From the NCBI GenBank assembly GCA_019456185.1, contig VRUH01000024.1, positions 1 to 54,637 of the forward strand: DNA of 54,637 bases, written 5' to 3'. This document shows, one piece after another, positions 25,371-33,421 of this stretch. The number at the start of each line of letters is the position of its first letter. The first letter of the stretch is position 1. The position numbers were made by a program, and so were the translations under genes. The notes beneath the pieces are model-generated. The model was given only the letters and a program-made list of their open reading frames with translations. It did not search any database and had not been told where the DNA came from. This stretch comes from Candidatus Glassbacteria bacterium. GTDB lineage: Bacteria; Gemmatimonadota; Glassbacteria; GWA2-58-10.

Positions 25371-27107
25371 ATGACGCCGCATCTGATTGCCCCCCACGGG
25401 GGCGAATTGTCCGAATTAATAGTTGACCGGCAGCGGGCCGATGAGTTAAAAACCGGCTCCAAAGATTGGTCCGAATGGAACCTGACTCCCCGTCAGCTCT
25501 GCGATATCGAACTGCTGATGAACGGCGGGTTCAGCCCGCTGGCCGGGTTCATGAACCGCGAAGACTACGAAAAAGTCTGCTCGGACATGCGCCTGGCCGA
25601 TGGAACTCTCTGGCCGATCCCGGTTACACTGGATGTGGATGAGCAGACCGCCTCCTCGCTGGAACCAGGATCCATGCTGGCGCTGCGGGACATGGAGGGC
25701 GTGATGGTGGCCGTGCTGGAAATTCAGGACGTCTGGCAGCCCGACCGCGCCGAAGAGGCCCGCCGGGTATTCGGCACCGACAACCCGGAGCACCCCGGTG
25801 TGAACCACCTGCACTACATGTCGCACCCCTGGTATGCAGGCGGAAAGCTCCATGGCATCCAGCTGCCTCATCATTACGATTACAGGGAACTGCGCCAGGG
25901 TCCGCGCGAGGTGCGCGAACGCTTCAGCGCTCTCGGCTGGCGCAAGGTGGTGGCGTTCCAGACCCGCAACCCCATGCATCGCGCCCACCAGGAACTAACT
26001 TTCCGCGCCGCCAGGGACCTGGAAGCCAACCTGCTGATCCATCCCGTGGTGGGCATGACCAAGCCGGGAGACGTGGACCATTACACCCGCGTACGCTGCT
26101 ACCAGGCGATTCTGAAAAGCTATCCCTACAACACTGTTTCGCTCAACCTGCTGCCGCTGGCGATGAGGATGGGCGGCCCCAGGGAGTGTGTCCTGCACGC
26201 GATTATCCGCAAGAACTACGGCTGCACGCACCTGATTGTCGGGCGAGATCACGCCGGTCCGGGTTCCGACTCCAGCGGCAAGCCGTTCTACGGCCCGTAC
26301 GACGCCCAGGAGATGCTGAAAGAGTACGAGCAGGAACTGGGAATAGGGATGGTGCCGTTTAAGATGATGGTTTACGTGAAGGACCGCGATGAGTACATGC
26401 CGGATGACGAGGTCCCCGAGGGAGCCAACGTTTACAACTTGAGCGGCACCCAGCTCAGGGACCGGCTCTCCAAAGGCACGGATATCCCGGACTGGTTTTC
26501 GTTTCCCGACGTGGTCAAGGAGCTGCGCAAAACCTACCCGCCCCGGCGCAAGCAGGGATTCACCGTCTTTTTCACCGGACTTTCGGGCAGCGGCAAATCA
26601 ACTGTGGCCAACGTGCTGATGGTCAAGCTGATGGAGATGGGCGGCACGCGGCCGATCACCATGCTCGACGGGGATATCGTGCGCAAGAACCTCAGCAGCG
26701 AACTGGGGTTCAGCAAGGAGCACCGCGATATAAACATCCTGCGGATCGGCTACGTGGCCGGCGAAATCACCAAGAACGGCGGCATCGCGATCTGCGCGCC
26801 GATTGCCCCCTACGACAGCATCCGCAAGCAGGTCCGCGCCGAAATCGAGCCGCTGGGCGGGTTCCTGCTGGTCCACGTTTCGACGTCGCTCGAAGTCTGC
26901 GAGCAGCGCGACCGCAAGGGTCTCTACGCCAAGGCCAGGGCCGGGATTATCAAGCAGTTCACCGGCATCTCGGACCCCTACGAGGAACCCGCCGACGCCG
27001 AGATCGTGCTCGACACCGGCGAACTGACCGCCGAGGAAGCCGCCCAGCAGGTGATTCTATCTCTCGAAAAAGAAGGCTACATCGGCCCGATGGAGAACGA
27101 CGAATGA
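25371..27107 (+). CDS. Bifunctional sulfate adenylyltransferase / adenylylsulfate kinase
   Basis: A 578-residue fusion. The ATG at 25371 has an AAGGA element about 12 nt upstream. In-frame starts further upstream (from 25254) lack family similarity. Residues 1-395 form ATP sulfurylase: 'LMNGGFSPLAGFMNREDYE', QTRNPMHRAHQEL (about 196-208, ATP-binding and catalytic HxxH-type site) and 'IVGRDHAGPG'. Residues about 400-575 form APS kinase, with P-loop GLSGSGKST near 403-411, 'LDGDIVRKNLSSELGFS' and 'GLYAKARAGIIKQFTG'. Together they make PAPS from sulfate. The cysQ gene overlaps it by 4 nt. No APS/PAPS reductase or sulfotransferase lies in the window. Confidence 0.95.
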   Translation: MTPHLIAPHGGELSELIVDRQRADELKTGSKDWSEWNLTPRQLCDIELLMNGGFSPLAGFMNREDYEKVCSDMRLADGTLWPIPVTLDVDEQTASSLEPGSMLALRDMEGVMVAVLEIQDVWQPDRAEEARRVFGTDNPEHPGVNHLHYMSHPWYAGGKLHGIQLPHHYDYRELRQGPREVRERFSALGWRKVVAFQTRNPMHRAHQELTFRAARDLEANLLIHPVVGMTKPGDVDHYTRVRCYQAILKSYPYNTVSLNLLPLAMRMGGPRECVLHAIIRKNYGCTHLIVGRDHAGPGSDSSGKPFYGPYDAQEMLKEYEQELGIGMVPFKMMVYVKDRDEYMPDDEVPEGANVYNLSGTQLRDRLSKGTDIPDWFSFPDVVKELRKTYPPRRKQGFTVFFTGLSGSGKSTVANVLMVKLMEMGGTRPITMLDGDIVRKNLSSELGFSKEHRDINILRIGYVAGEITKNGGIAICAPIAPYDSIRKQVRAEIEPLGGFLLVHVSTSLEVCEQRDRKGLYAKARAGIIKQFTGISDPYEEPADAEIVLDTGELTAEEAAQQVILSLEKEGYIGPMENDE

Positions 27108-27925
27108 GCCGGCGGCTGGAATTCGACGCCGAACTGCTCGGCAAAATCCTGCCGGAGATTATCGGTATCGCCAGGGGTGCGGGAGTTAAGACCGTTGCCT
27201 TCCAGCCATCCGCGGGCGGCACCGTGGAAACCAAGAGCGACGGCTCCCCAGTCACGCTGGCCGACAGGACCTCCCACGAGCATATCATGGATGGTCTCGC
27301 CAAGCTGGAGCCAGGGCTGGTGGTAATCAGCGAGGAGGGTGACCTCGACGGGGTCGAGTCCGGCTCCTGCGAGCAGTTCTGGCTGGTGGACCCGCTGGAC
27401 GGAACCAGGGACTTCCTGGCCGGGCTGGACGAATACACGGTCAATATCGCGCTGGTGGAGGACGGCAACCCGATCATGGGCGTGGTAGTGGCCCCGGCAG
27501 GCGGAACCGCCTATTTCAGCGCCCGCGCCCTGGGAGCCTGGAAACAGATTTCCGGCTCACCTGCCCAGCAGATTTCCGCAGCACCAAGTGGTGACAGCCT
27601 GCGGGCCGCGATCAGCCGCTCGCACAGCTCCAAATCCACCGAGGAGTTCCTGGCCCGCCTGGGGGCTACAGAAACGCTGCGCAGCGGCAGTTCGATCAAA
27701 ATCTGCCTGGTGGCCGAGGGCGCGGCCGATATCTATCCCCGGCTCGGCCCCACCAGTATCTGGGACACTGCCGCCGGCGTGGCCGTGGCCCGCGAAGCGG
27801 GCTGCGAGGTGACCGACCTGGATGGGAATCAACTTGGATTCGACCCGGCTGACGGGATTCTGCAGCAGGGCTTTCTTGTAACCCGGCCGGAGTTACTGGA
27901 GAAGGCGCTCGAGGCGCTGAAATAA
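27104..27925 (+). CDS. cysQ: 3'(2'),5'-bisphosphate nucleotidase CysQ
   Basis: A 273-residue IMPase-fold protein: EEGD at 77-80, VDPLDGTRDFLAG at 95-107 (the D-P-x-D-G-T-R-D-F form is typical of CysQ, not of SuhB), and 'SIWDTAAGVAVAREAG' at 218-233. It hydrolyses the by-product 3'-phosphoadenosine-5'-phosphate to AMP, which relieves inhibition of PAPS-using enzymes. The ATG overlaps the sat-cysC stop as ATGA, so the three activities are probably produced together. Functional coupling with the upstream PAPS synthase is strong; whether the PAPS goes to assimilation or to sulfation is open. Confidence 0.93.
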   Translation: MSRRLEFDAELLGKILPEIIGIARGAGVKTVAFQPSAGGTVETKSDGSPVTLADRTSHEHIMDGLAKLEPGLVVISEEGDLDGVESGSCEQFWLVDPLDGTRDFLAGLDEYTVNIALVEDGNPIMGVVVAPAGGTAYFSARALGAWKQISGSPAQQISAAPSGDSLRAAISRSHSSKSTEEFLARLGATETLRSGSSIKICLVAEGAADIYPRLGPTSIWDTAAGVAVAREAGCEVTDLDGNQLGFDPADGILQQGFLVTRPELLEKALEALK

Positions 27926-27960
27926 TCTCGAAAGCTGCGCAATTTAAAGTCCAGGCACAC

Positions 27961-28049
27961 TTATTTGCCCAGCCGGTTGGCGGCCTCGAACACCTCGCCC
28001 TCATCGGCCCCGCCGGCTGTGGCAAACAGCTTGCCCACCTGGCTTAGTT
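27961..28049 (-). pseudogene. 3' remnant of a minus-strand gene cut by the island boundary
   Basis: The last 27-29 codons of a minus-strand frame (SQVGKLFATAGGADEGEVFE, then AANRLGK and stop at 27961) are open up to the left inverted repeat at 28050-28075. No start or upstream part is present on the other side. This looks like the tail of a host gene interrupted by the insertion. The family is not recognisable. Confidence 0.4.
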
Positions 28050-28075
28050 TGGAATTGCCCCGCTAAAATGGACAC
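28050..28075 (+). repeat. Left terminal inverted repeat, IS3-family type
   Basis: The 26 bases starting TGGAATTGCCCCG and ending ATGGACAC match the reverse complement of 42090-42115 at 21 of 26 positions. The TGG start and the ATTGCC core are typical of IS3-family ends. It marks the left edge of the island. Confidence 0.6.
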
Positions 28076-28098
28076 TAAGTTAAACACTTTTTCCCAAA

Positions 28099-30837
28099 TC
28101 AACCGCTCTCTTCCTTCATCACCCTGTGCAGTACGTTTCTCAGTTCCTCAATCTTGAACGGCTTTGGCACAACACCTCTGAACCCATAATCGTGATAGTT
28201 GGCCATCACAGGATCGTTGGAGTAGCCGCTCGATACTATTGCTTTTACTTTCGAGTCTATTTCCTTCAACTTCTCGATCGTCTCCTTGCCTCCCATGCCG
28301 CCGGGAATCGTCAGGTCCAGAATCACCGCATCAAACGGTTTGCCGGAGTCCTTTGCCTGCTCGTACATCTCGATGGCCTGAGTACCATTTTTGGCGCATT
28401 CCGCCTCATGCCCTATGTGCTCCAGCATCCTGATGGCCACTTCACGCACTTTACGCTTATCATCCATCACCAGAACCCTGCCCTTGATTACGGCGGTTTC
28501 CACCCGCTCTTCTTCTTCTCTCTCTGCCTGCTCGGCTGAAGCAGGAAGATAGATCTGGAAAGTTGTCCCGATGTCACGCTCACTCTCCACGGCAAGATGA
28601 CCACCGTGCCTCTTGACGATCGAATACGATGTGGTAAGCCCGAGTCCACTCCCTGTCTGCTTGGTCGTGAAATAGGGATCGAATATCCTCGGTAGATGTT
28701 CTTCAGGTATGCCGGTCCCCTGATCCTTGATCGTTATCCTTACATACCTTCCCTCAGCCAGCGGCAAAACATCCTCGGAGCTGACAGCAACGTTCTTAGC
28801 CCGGACGCTGATCGTCCCGCCCTCCGGCATGGCCTGGTCGGCGTTGATTATAATGTTGTCGATCATCTGGCCGATCTGACCCGCATCAACCTCGCAGGGC
28901 CAGAGGTCTTTTGAGATGTAATGCCTGCATTTTACATTGGAACCTCTAAGAGAGAATTCTGTAGCCTCTATTATCAATCCTGAAATCGAGGTCGTCTCCT
29001 TAACCGGTTCTCCACCTTTCGAGAAAGTCAGTAGCTGCTGGGTCAAATTCGTCGCTTTCAAGCTGGCCCTCTCAGCTTCGACCAGTACCTCCCTGGTCTT
29101 CTTAACGTCTTCGCCTGCAAATATATTTGCCAGGGATATATTACCCAGAATAACTGTCAGGATATTGTTGAAATCGTGGGCGATCCCACCGGCAAGAACA
29201 CCGATGGATTCAAGCTTGGAGGCTTTGATACGCTCTTCTTCGAGTTGGTTGCGATCGGTGATGTCGAAGGCGAAGTGCAAGTACAAATCCTCTGTTACTG
29301 GTATCCAGTAGGCATCCCATAATATGCCTAACGCCCATACTTCTATATGTTGAGATTGGCCTGTCTCCCACACTTTTGGAGCTAAACACCAGGGACAAGG
29401 GTCTCCTCGTTGCCCAATTGTCGAAAAGCATTGAGTGCAAGGATCGGCACCACCATCTCTGGCAATTCTATTGGATATTACAACTTCACGAGTAGAGACT
29501 CGCAACAACATTACAAAACCTGGAAATCCATCCAGAAGAATTTTGTTCAATCTAATTTCCTGTTGCAGTTTCTCCTCGGCCCGCTTGCGCTCGGTGATGT
29601 CCTGAATAGTTCCAATCATACCGGTTGGTTCACCTTTTTCATCTAACACAACCTCTCCCCTCGAGTGAACAATAATTTCCTTTCCATCTTTACGGATGAC
29701 CCTGTACTCCATATCGTAGGGATCACGGGTCTTCATCGATTTTTCCACCCCGTCTTTTACCCGCTCGGAATCATCAGGGTGCAACATTACCAGTAACCAT
29801 TGCAATGATGGTACTATTTCCTTGGGTTGATATCCAAAGATACGGTAAGTTTGATCTGACCATACCGCCTCATCGGTATGCGCATCCCATGCCCAACTGC
29901 CAACTTTTGCAACGTCCTGGGCCTTGACCAGATATCTCTCGCTCTCCCGCAGCGCCTCCTCTGCCTGCTTGCGCTCGGTGATTTCGCTCTTAAGTTCTTC
30001 ATTCGTCCTTTTCAAGTCTGCTGTACGTTCTTCAATCAGTTGTTCCAGCCCTTCACGATGTTTTCTCAATTCCTTCTCTGCCGCATTTCGGCTGTTCTCA
30101 TGGGCACGGATACGCCGATCTGCAACTGCTATACCCAATAGCCCTAAAAGCCAGATAACACTGAGCTCATATAGCAGAGACGTTTTCATCTTTTTGGCCT
30201 GTGCCAGGTGGGGAGCCATCGGTACTGAAACACTGATACCACCCCTGATATCACCTGCAGAATAACCTTGAGCAGCATGGCATTTAAGACACCTTTCCTC
30301 GGTTATCAAAGGCCGCATCATACGCATGTGTGCTTTACCCTCGATGAACGCGATAGAACTGACTTCCGCCTCCCCTCTTTCAAATGCTTCAAGTGCTGTC
30401 CTCTCCCATGGATCAGGGGCATTTTCCGGCCGGATCAGCTTAAGGCTCGTGATATGGCCACGAAGCCCATTTTCACCAAGTGAAAGTTCATTGACTTGGC
30501 GTGTCATGCAGGCAGGATTTATCAAGGTTAAACGCTTTCCGGAAGAAGCCGTAATATCACGCTCCTCAACATGGGAAAGATATGGATTGGGAGGTGTCTC
30601 TTCTGTTATCGGTACATAAACACCGCCATGCCTCGCTGCCCAACGCCGGTACAATAAGTCCTTGCTAAAAGCGACTTTTGCTTCCAAAAACGCATCCTCA
30701 TTATTATTATTCTCCACTTGAATAAATCCCCGCCATAACGCTGCGCCAATTATCAATGTCCAGAAAACTGCAACACTCAAAATCAAAGGTCTGAGATGAT
30801 GTGGCCAGGTTAGGAACACTTTGCTTTCTTTCCCCAT
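28099..30837 (-). CDS. Hybrid histidine kinase with periplasmic c-type heme (DUF3365/Tll0287-like) sensor
   Basis: A 912-residue protein. Two membrane segments (about 15-35 and 221-239) enclose a periplasmic domain of the DUF3365/Tll0287 type with a heme-attachment motif CLKCH at 183-187. A coiled coil (245-300) leads to a first PAS/PAC domain (300-420) and a second PAS (430-530) with paired cysteines C467/C470 and C481/C484 that could bind metal or an FeS cluster. The HisKA His is H554 in GIAHDFNNIL. HATPase motifs are 'IDNIIINADQAMPEGG' and 'GSGLGLTTSYSIVKRHGG'. A C-terminal receiver (about 785-905) has Asp in 'DAVILDLTIPGG'. No partner response regulator is nearby. A GGGAGAG site precedes the ATG. 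Confidence 0.9.
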   Translation of the reverse strand: MGKESKVFLTWPHHLRPLILSVAVFWTLIIGAALWRGFIQVENNNNEDAFLEAKVAFSKDLLYRRWAARHGGVYVPITEETPPNPYLSHVEERDITASSGKRLTLINPACMTRQVNELSLGENGLRGHITSLKLIRPENAPDPWERTALEAFERGEAEVSSIAFIEGKAHMRMMRPLITEERCLKCHAAQGYSAGDIRGGISVSVPMAPHLAQAKKMKTSLLYELSVIWLLGLLGIAVADRRIRAHENSRNAAEKELRKHREGLEQLIEERTADLKRTNEELKSEITERKQAEEALRESERYLVKAQDVAKVGSWAWDAHTDEAVWSDQTYRIFGYQPKEIVPSLQWLLVMLHPDDSERVKDGVEKSMKTRDPYDMEYRVIRKDGKEIIVHSRGEVVLDEKGEPTGMIGTIQDITERKRAEEKLQQEIRLNKILLDGFPGFVMLLRVSTREVVISNRIARDGGADPCTQCFSTIGQRGDPCPWCLAPKVWETGQSQHIEVWALGILWDAYWIPVTEDLYLHFAFDITDRNQLEEERIKASKLESIGVLAGGIAHDFNNILTVILGNISLANIFAGEDVKKTREVLVEAERASLKATNLTQQLLTFSKGGEPVKETTSISGLIIEATEFSLRGSNVKCRHYISKDLWPCEVDAGQIGQMIDNIIINADQAMPEGGTISVRAKNVAVSSEDVLPLAEGRYVRITIKDQGTGIPEEHLPRIFDPYFTTKQTGSGLGLTTSYSIVKRHGGHLAVESERDIGTTFQIYLPASAEQAEREEEERVETAVIKGRVLVMDDKRKVREVAIRMLEHIGHEAECAKNGTQAIEMYEQAKDSGKPFDAVILDLTIPGGMGGKETIEKLKEIDSKVKAIVSSGYSNDPVMANYHDYGFRGVVPKPFKIEELRNVLHRVMKEESG

Positions 30838-30915
30838 GGTGCTACTCTCCCATTCCTGTCTCTGGATGTATTACCGACATTCACCATATCAAAGTTGATA
30901 GAGGTTATCTAAGCC
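30834..30915. repeat. 82-bp direct repeat, copy A
   Basis: Matches copy B (31723-31804) at about 74 of 82 positions with a constant 889-bp offset and no gaps. It spans the start codon and ribosome site of the hybrid kinase and the last eight codons plus stop of the miniprotein at 30889-30999. Confidence 0.85.
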
Positions 30916-30999
30916 GATATTCAGCCGAATTAACCCGGCGATCATGGTGATAATAATAAAAAGGGCAATTAAACCGAAAATTGTGGCCATAATAGTCAT
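30889..30999 (-). CDS. 36-residue hydrophobic miniprotein upstream of the heme kinase
   Basis: A 36-codon frame (MTIMATIFGLIALFIIITMI, then AGLIRLNIGLDNLYQL) that is a single predicted membrane helix with a short polar C-tail. The ATG is preceded by a perfect AGGAGG ribosome site at 5-nt spacing, strong evidence that it is translated. Its stop lies 51 nt before the kinase ATG, so the two are very probably co-transcribed. A second copy of its last eight codons (ending NLDQL) with the same downstream sequence lies in repeat copy B, but without the N-terminal part. It may be a small subunit or regulator of the membrane kinase. No family is recognised. Confidence 0.65.
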   Translation of the reverse strand: MTIMATIFGLIALFIIITMIAGLIRLNIGLDNLYQL

Positions 31000-31170
31000 C
31001 GAAGCCTCCTGGCGGGGATTAAAGAAGAAGAAAGGGATGCACAAATTTTACGCAGCTACATTCCATACTTCCTGTAGCAGGTTATTTATAAGCCTTTCGG
31101 ATTGTTGTAACTGCTCGGTGGTTATTGAATGCGAGGGTTTCAAGCCGCATGGGGGCAGGTCGGGGAGGAT

Positions 31171-31204
31171 AAAAACAAAAGCCCCCGTTGCCTACTTGCG
31201 GGAG
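31171..31204 (-). terminator. Intrinsic terminator on the minus strand behind the integrase remnant
   Basis: Minus-strand stem of 6 bp (31199-31204 with 31182-31187, one G-U) followed by TTTTGTTTTT. It ends transcription coming from the integrase-remnant side and separates it from the miniprotein and kinase genes. Confidence 0.5.
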
Positions 31205-31511
31205 TAACCTTCGCTGACTGCCACATCAGGACGGACTACCGTTTTCGGCAACAGGGGAACCTTGAGATGGCCAAGGTTACCCCTATAAAAAAAACGGCAA
31301 TCCATTGTTACTTCCTAACGTGGCAGTTTTGTATTGATAATACTGCGCATCAGAAGAAGCAAGAGGAAGTTGCCATTCCTTGCTGTCACTCTTTTCCACT
31401 GATTCTAATTTTATTGATATGTATGCCCATGCGACTCTATTTCATTCTTCCGGCCTCCTTAATCCGTTTTTGATATATTCCGCAATAAATTGTTAATTGG
31501 AAAATGGGAAA
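31205..31511. other. Non-coding, structure-rich intergenic segment
   Basis: About 300 bp without a plausible gene. It contains a 12-bp stem with one bulged base (31253-31264 with 31272-31284), a GTTGCC/GGCAAC pair that could close a larger fold with the terminator region, and the 12-mer GCTGACTGCCAC at 31213-31224 that recurs at 37782-37793. A minus-strand AAGGAGG site near 31460 is followed by ATG AAA TAG, perhaps a decayed small gene. I do not recognise a known riboswitch. Confidence 0.4.
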
Positions 31512-31769
31512 TTACTCGTCTAACCGATCAACTGCCTGCCCGTTTTCTGCTGTCCGAATCCAATGGCCGTAGATGTCCACCGTCATCTGAATGCTGGCAT
31601 GGCCCAACTGTTCTTTGACATAAACCGGACTTTCACCCTGGCTAAGCAGGTGACTGGCAAAAGTGTGCCTGATGTCGTGGAACTTTCGGTAGCGGACTTT
31701 AGCCCTTTTTAGCAACCTTATCCCAGGGTGCGACTCCCCCATTCCTGTCGCTGGATGTATAACCGACAT
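31512..31769 (-). pseudogene. C-terminal remnant of a tyrosine recombinase/integrase
   Basis: An 85-codon frame whose first dozen codons come from repeat copy B and whose rest is the end of a tyrosine recombinase: 'YRKFHDIRHTFASHLLSQG' (HxxR box), 'VKEQLGHASIQMTVDIYGHW' (second His and the Tyr nucleophile) and a short tail ending AVDRLDE. The N-terminal DNA-binding part and the first catalytic Arg are missing, so it cannot be active. The fusion of the repeat to the recombinase at about 31735 is an illegitimate junction. It is a trace of the event that built this island or of an earlier prophage-like element. Confidence 0.8.
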
Positions 31770-31804
31770 TCACCATATCAAAGTTGATCTAAGTTATCTA
31801 AGCC
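31723..31804. repeat. 82-bp direct repeat, copy B
   Basis: Second copy of the repeat at 30834-30915. Differences cluster in the kinase-start end and in the GATAGAGG/GATCTAAG stretch. It supplies the first codons of the integrase-remnant frame. Confidence 0.85.
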
Positions 31805-31880
31805 TGTTTTTTCGATTTTGAAGCCACGTTTTCACCTTCCCGTCTCAACCCCTTGGCCGCACTTGTCATTGCCGCAAATA

Positions 31881-32585
31881 TTACTCCTTATCAACAGGAT
31901 GGCCGATTGCGTCAGGACTCGCTCCCCCCGCGGCCGGCAGGCGAGTCCTCTCCAGGGAAACCGCCCCGTCCTCCAGGACGAACAGATGGTCGGCCAGCCG
32001 CTCCATTTCGCTCCGGCTGTGGGTGACGTGCAGGGTGGTCACCCGGCTCTGGCGGCGCAATTCCACCAGCAGCCGGCACATCTCCTCATGGGTTTCGTCA
32101 TCCAGGGCGTGCAGCGGTTCGTCCAGGCAAAGGACCCGGGGCCGGATGGAAAGGGCCCGTCCCAGGGCCACCCGCTGAATTTCGCCTCCGCTCAGACCGG
32201 CGGGCTTGCGCTCCAGCAGGTGTTCGATCCCGAGCATCTCGGCCAGTTCCGCCACCCGCCGGGCCACTTCATCCGGCTGATGCCGGCGGATTGTCGGTCC
32301 CAGGGCGAGGTGCTCCCGGACGGTCATGGTGGTAAACAGGGCCCCGTCCTGGGGCACGTAGCCGATGCCGCGCTCACCGGGTTTCAGCCGGGTCACGTCG
32401 CGCCCCATCAGGCAAACGGTGCCCGAGCGCACCGGGCGGAGCCCGCAGATGCCCTCGAGGATGGTGGTCTTGCCGCTGCCGGTCCTGCCCATCAGCACCC
32501 CGTAGCCGCCGGTGGGGATTTCGAAGGACACTCCCCGCAGGGAAAACCCGCCGGCGTCGAGATCCAGTTCGTTCACCGATATCAT
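31881..32585 (-). CDS. ABC transporter ATP-binding protein, molybdate/tungstate/sulfate-type (ModC-like)
   Basis: A 234-residue nucleotide-binding protein: Walker A GRTGSGKTT (about 33-41), Q-loop 'IGYVPQDGALFTTMTVREHL', signature LSGGEIQRVALGRAL and Walker B 'RVLCLDEPLHALD' with D-loop. The Leu-His in DEPLHALD, where most have LSALD, is slightly unusual. It lacks the C-terminal MOP/TOBE regulatory domain of full-length ModC. The ATG overlaps the permease stop by 4 nt (ATGA). Last gene of the unit TonB receptor, binding protein, permease, ATPase, all minus strand, very GC-rich compared with the rest of the island. Confidence 0.88.
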   Translation of the reverse strand: MISVNELDLDAGGFSLRGVSFEIPTGGYGVLMGRTGSGKTTILEGICGLRPVRSGTVCLMGRDVTRLKPGERGIGYVPQDGALFTTMTVREHLALGPTIRRHQPDEVARRVAELAEMLGIEHLLERKPAGLSGGEIQRVALGRALSIRPRVLCLDEPLHALDDETHEEMCRLLVELRRQSRVTTLHVTHSRSEMERLADHLFVLEDGAVSLERTRLPAAGGASPDAIGHPVDKE

Positions 32586-33421
32586 AGGCGCAACAGCTTT
32601 CCAAACGGCGCATCCCTGCCGTAGATGCGCACGATTACCAGTACGGCGGCCGCACAGAGGACCATCAGCAGCGAAACCGCCACCGCCGCTTCGATGTTCC
32701 CCACGGTCAGCTCCAGAAAGATAGTGGTCGGCAGCACTTCGGTTTTCATCCGGGTGGCCCCGGAAAAAATCAGTATCGGGCCGAATTCACCCAGGGCCCG
32801 GGCCCAGGCCAGGCTGGCCGCGGTGAGCAGTCCGCGCCGGGCCTGGGGGAAAACCACGATCCAGAACGCCTGTGCACGGCTGCAGCCCAGAGTGAGGGCC
32901 ACCTGCTCCTGGCGCTGGTTGATCTGGTCGAAAGTGACCTGCATGGTGCGCACGGCAAAGGCGCAGGCCACCATGAACTGGGCCAGGATCACGCTGGGTA
33001 TCTCGTAGGTCACCTTGACCAGGCCCTGGAACAGGCGGCCGGCCGGGGTCTGGAACAGGATCAGCAGGCTGAGTCCAATCACCAGGGGAGGCAGCACGAT
33101 CGGGATGTCCATCACCGCATCGATCACCACCTTGCCGCGAAACTGGAAGCGGCTCATCAGGTAACCGATCGGCACCGCCACCCAGAGGGACATCACCGTG
33201 GTGATGGTGCACGAACAGAGGCTGAGCCAGATGGCGTAGCGGATTTCAGGACTCCTGAAGGAGGCCAGAAAATGCGAAGGGGTGGTAAAGGTGGCGTCTG
33301 CCACCAGCATGGCGACGATGATCAGGATGTAGCTGGAACCCAACAGGATCAGGCAGAAAAAGAAGACCCTGTCCGATGGCGGCCGGTAGCCCTCCGGGGC
33401 CTTGTCCGGCGCGGCGGTCAT
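32582..33421 (-). CDS. ABC transporter permease, molybdate/tungstate-type (ModB/TupB-like)
   Basis: A 279-residue protein starting at the ATG at 33421, which overlaps the binding-protein stop as ATGA. An upstream ATG at 33439 would add six residues. Six membrane segments are visible. The cytoplasmic EAA loop reads 'EQVALTLGCSRAQAFWIVVFPQARRGLLTA', with 'LARALGEFGP'-like continuation 'SLAWARALGEFGPILIFSGA', the sequence typical of sulfate/molybdate/tungstate permeases. It forms the inner-membrane channel with the ATPase encoded next. Confidence 0.88.
   Translation of the reverse strand: MTAAPDKAPEGYRPPSDRVFFFCLILLGSSYILIIVAMLVADATFTTPSHFLASFRSPEIRYAIWLSLCSCTITTVMSLWVAVPIGYLMSRFQFRGKVVIDAVMDIPIVLPPLVIGLSLLILFQTPAGRLFQGLVKVTYEIPSVILAQFMVACAFAVRTMQVTFDQINQRQEQVALTLGCSRAQAFWIVVFPQARRGLLTAASLAWARALGEFGPILIFSGATRMKTEVLPTTIFLELTVGNIEAAVAVSLLMVLCAAAVLVIVRIYGRDAPFGKLLRL

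Noticed and set aside
31182-31284. Match to Moco, cyclic-di-GMP or cobalamin riboswitches
   Set aside because: Key conserved stretches of each class that I could recall are absent; kept only as an unidentified structured element.
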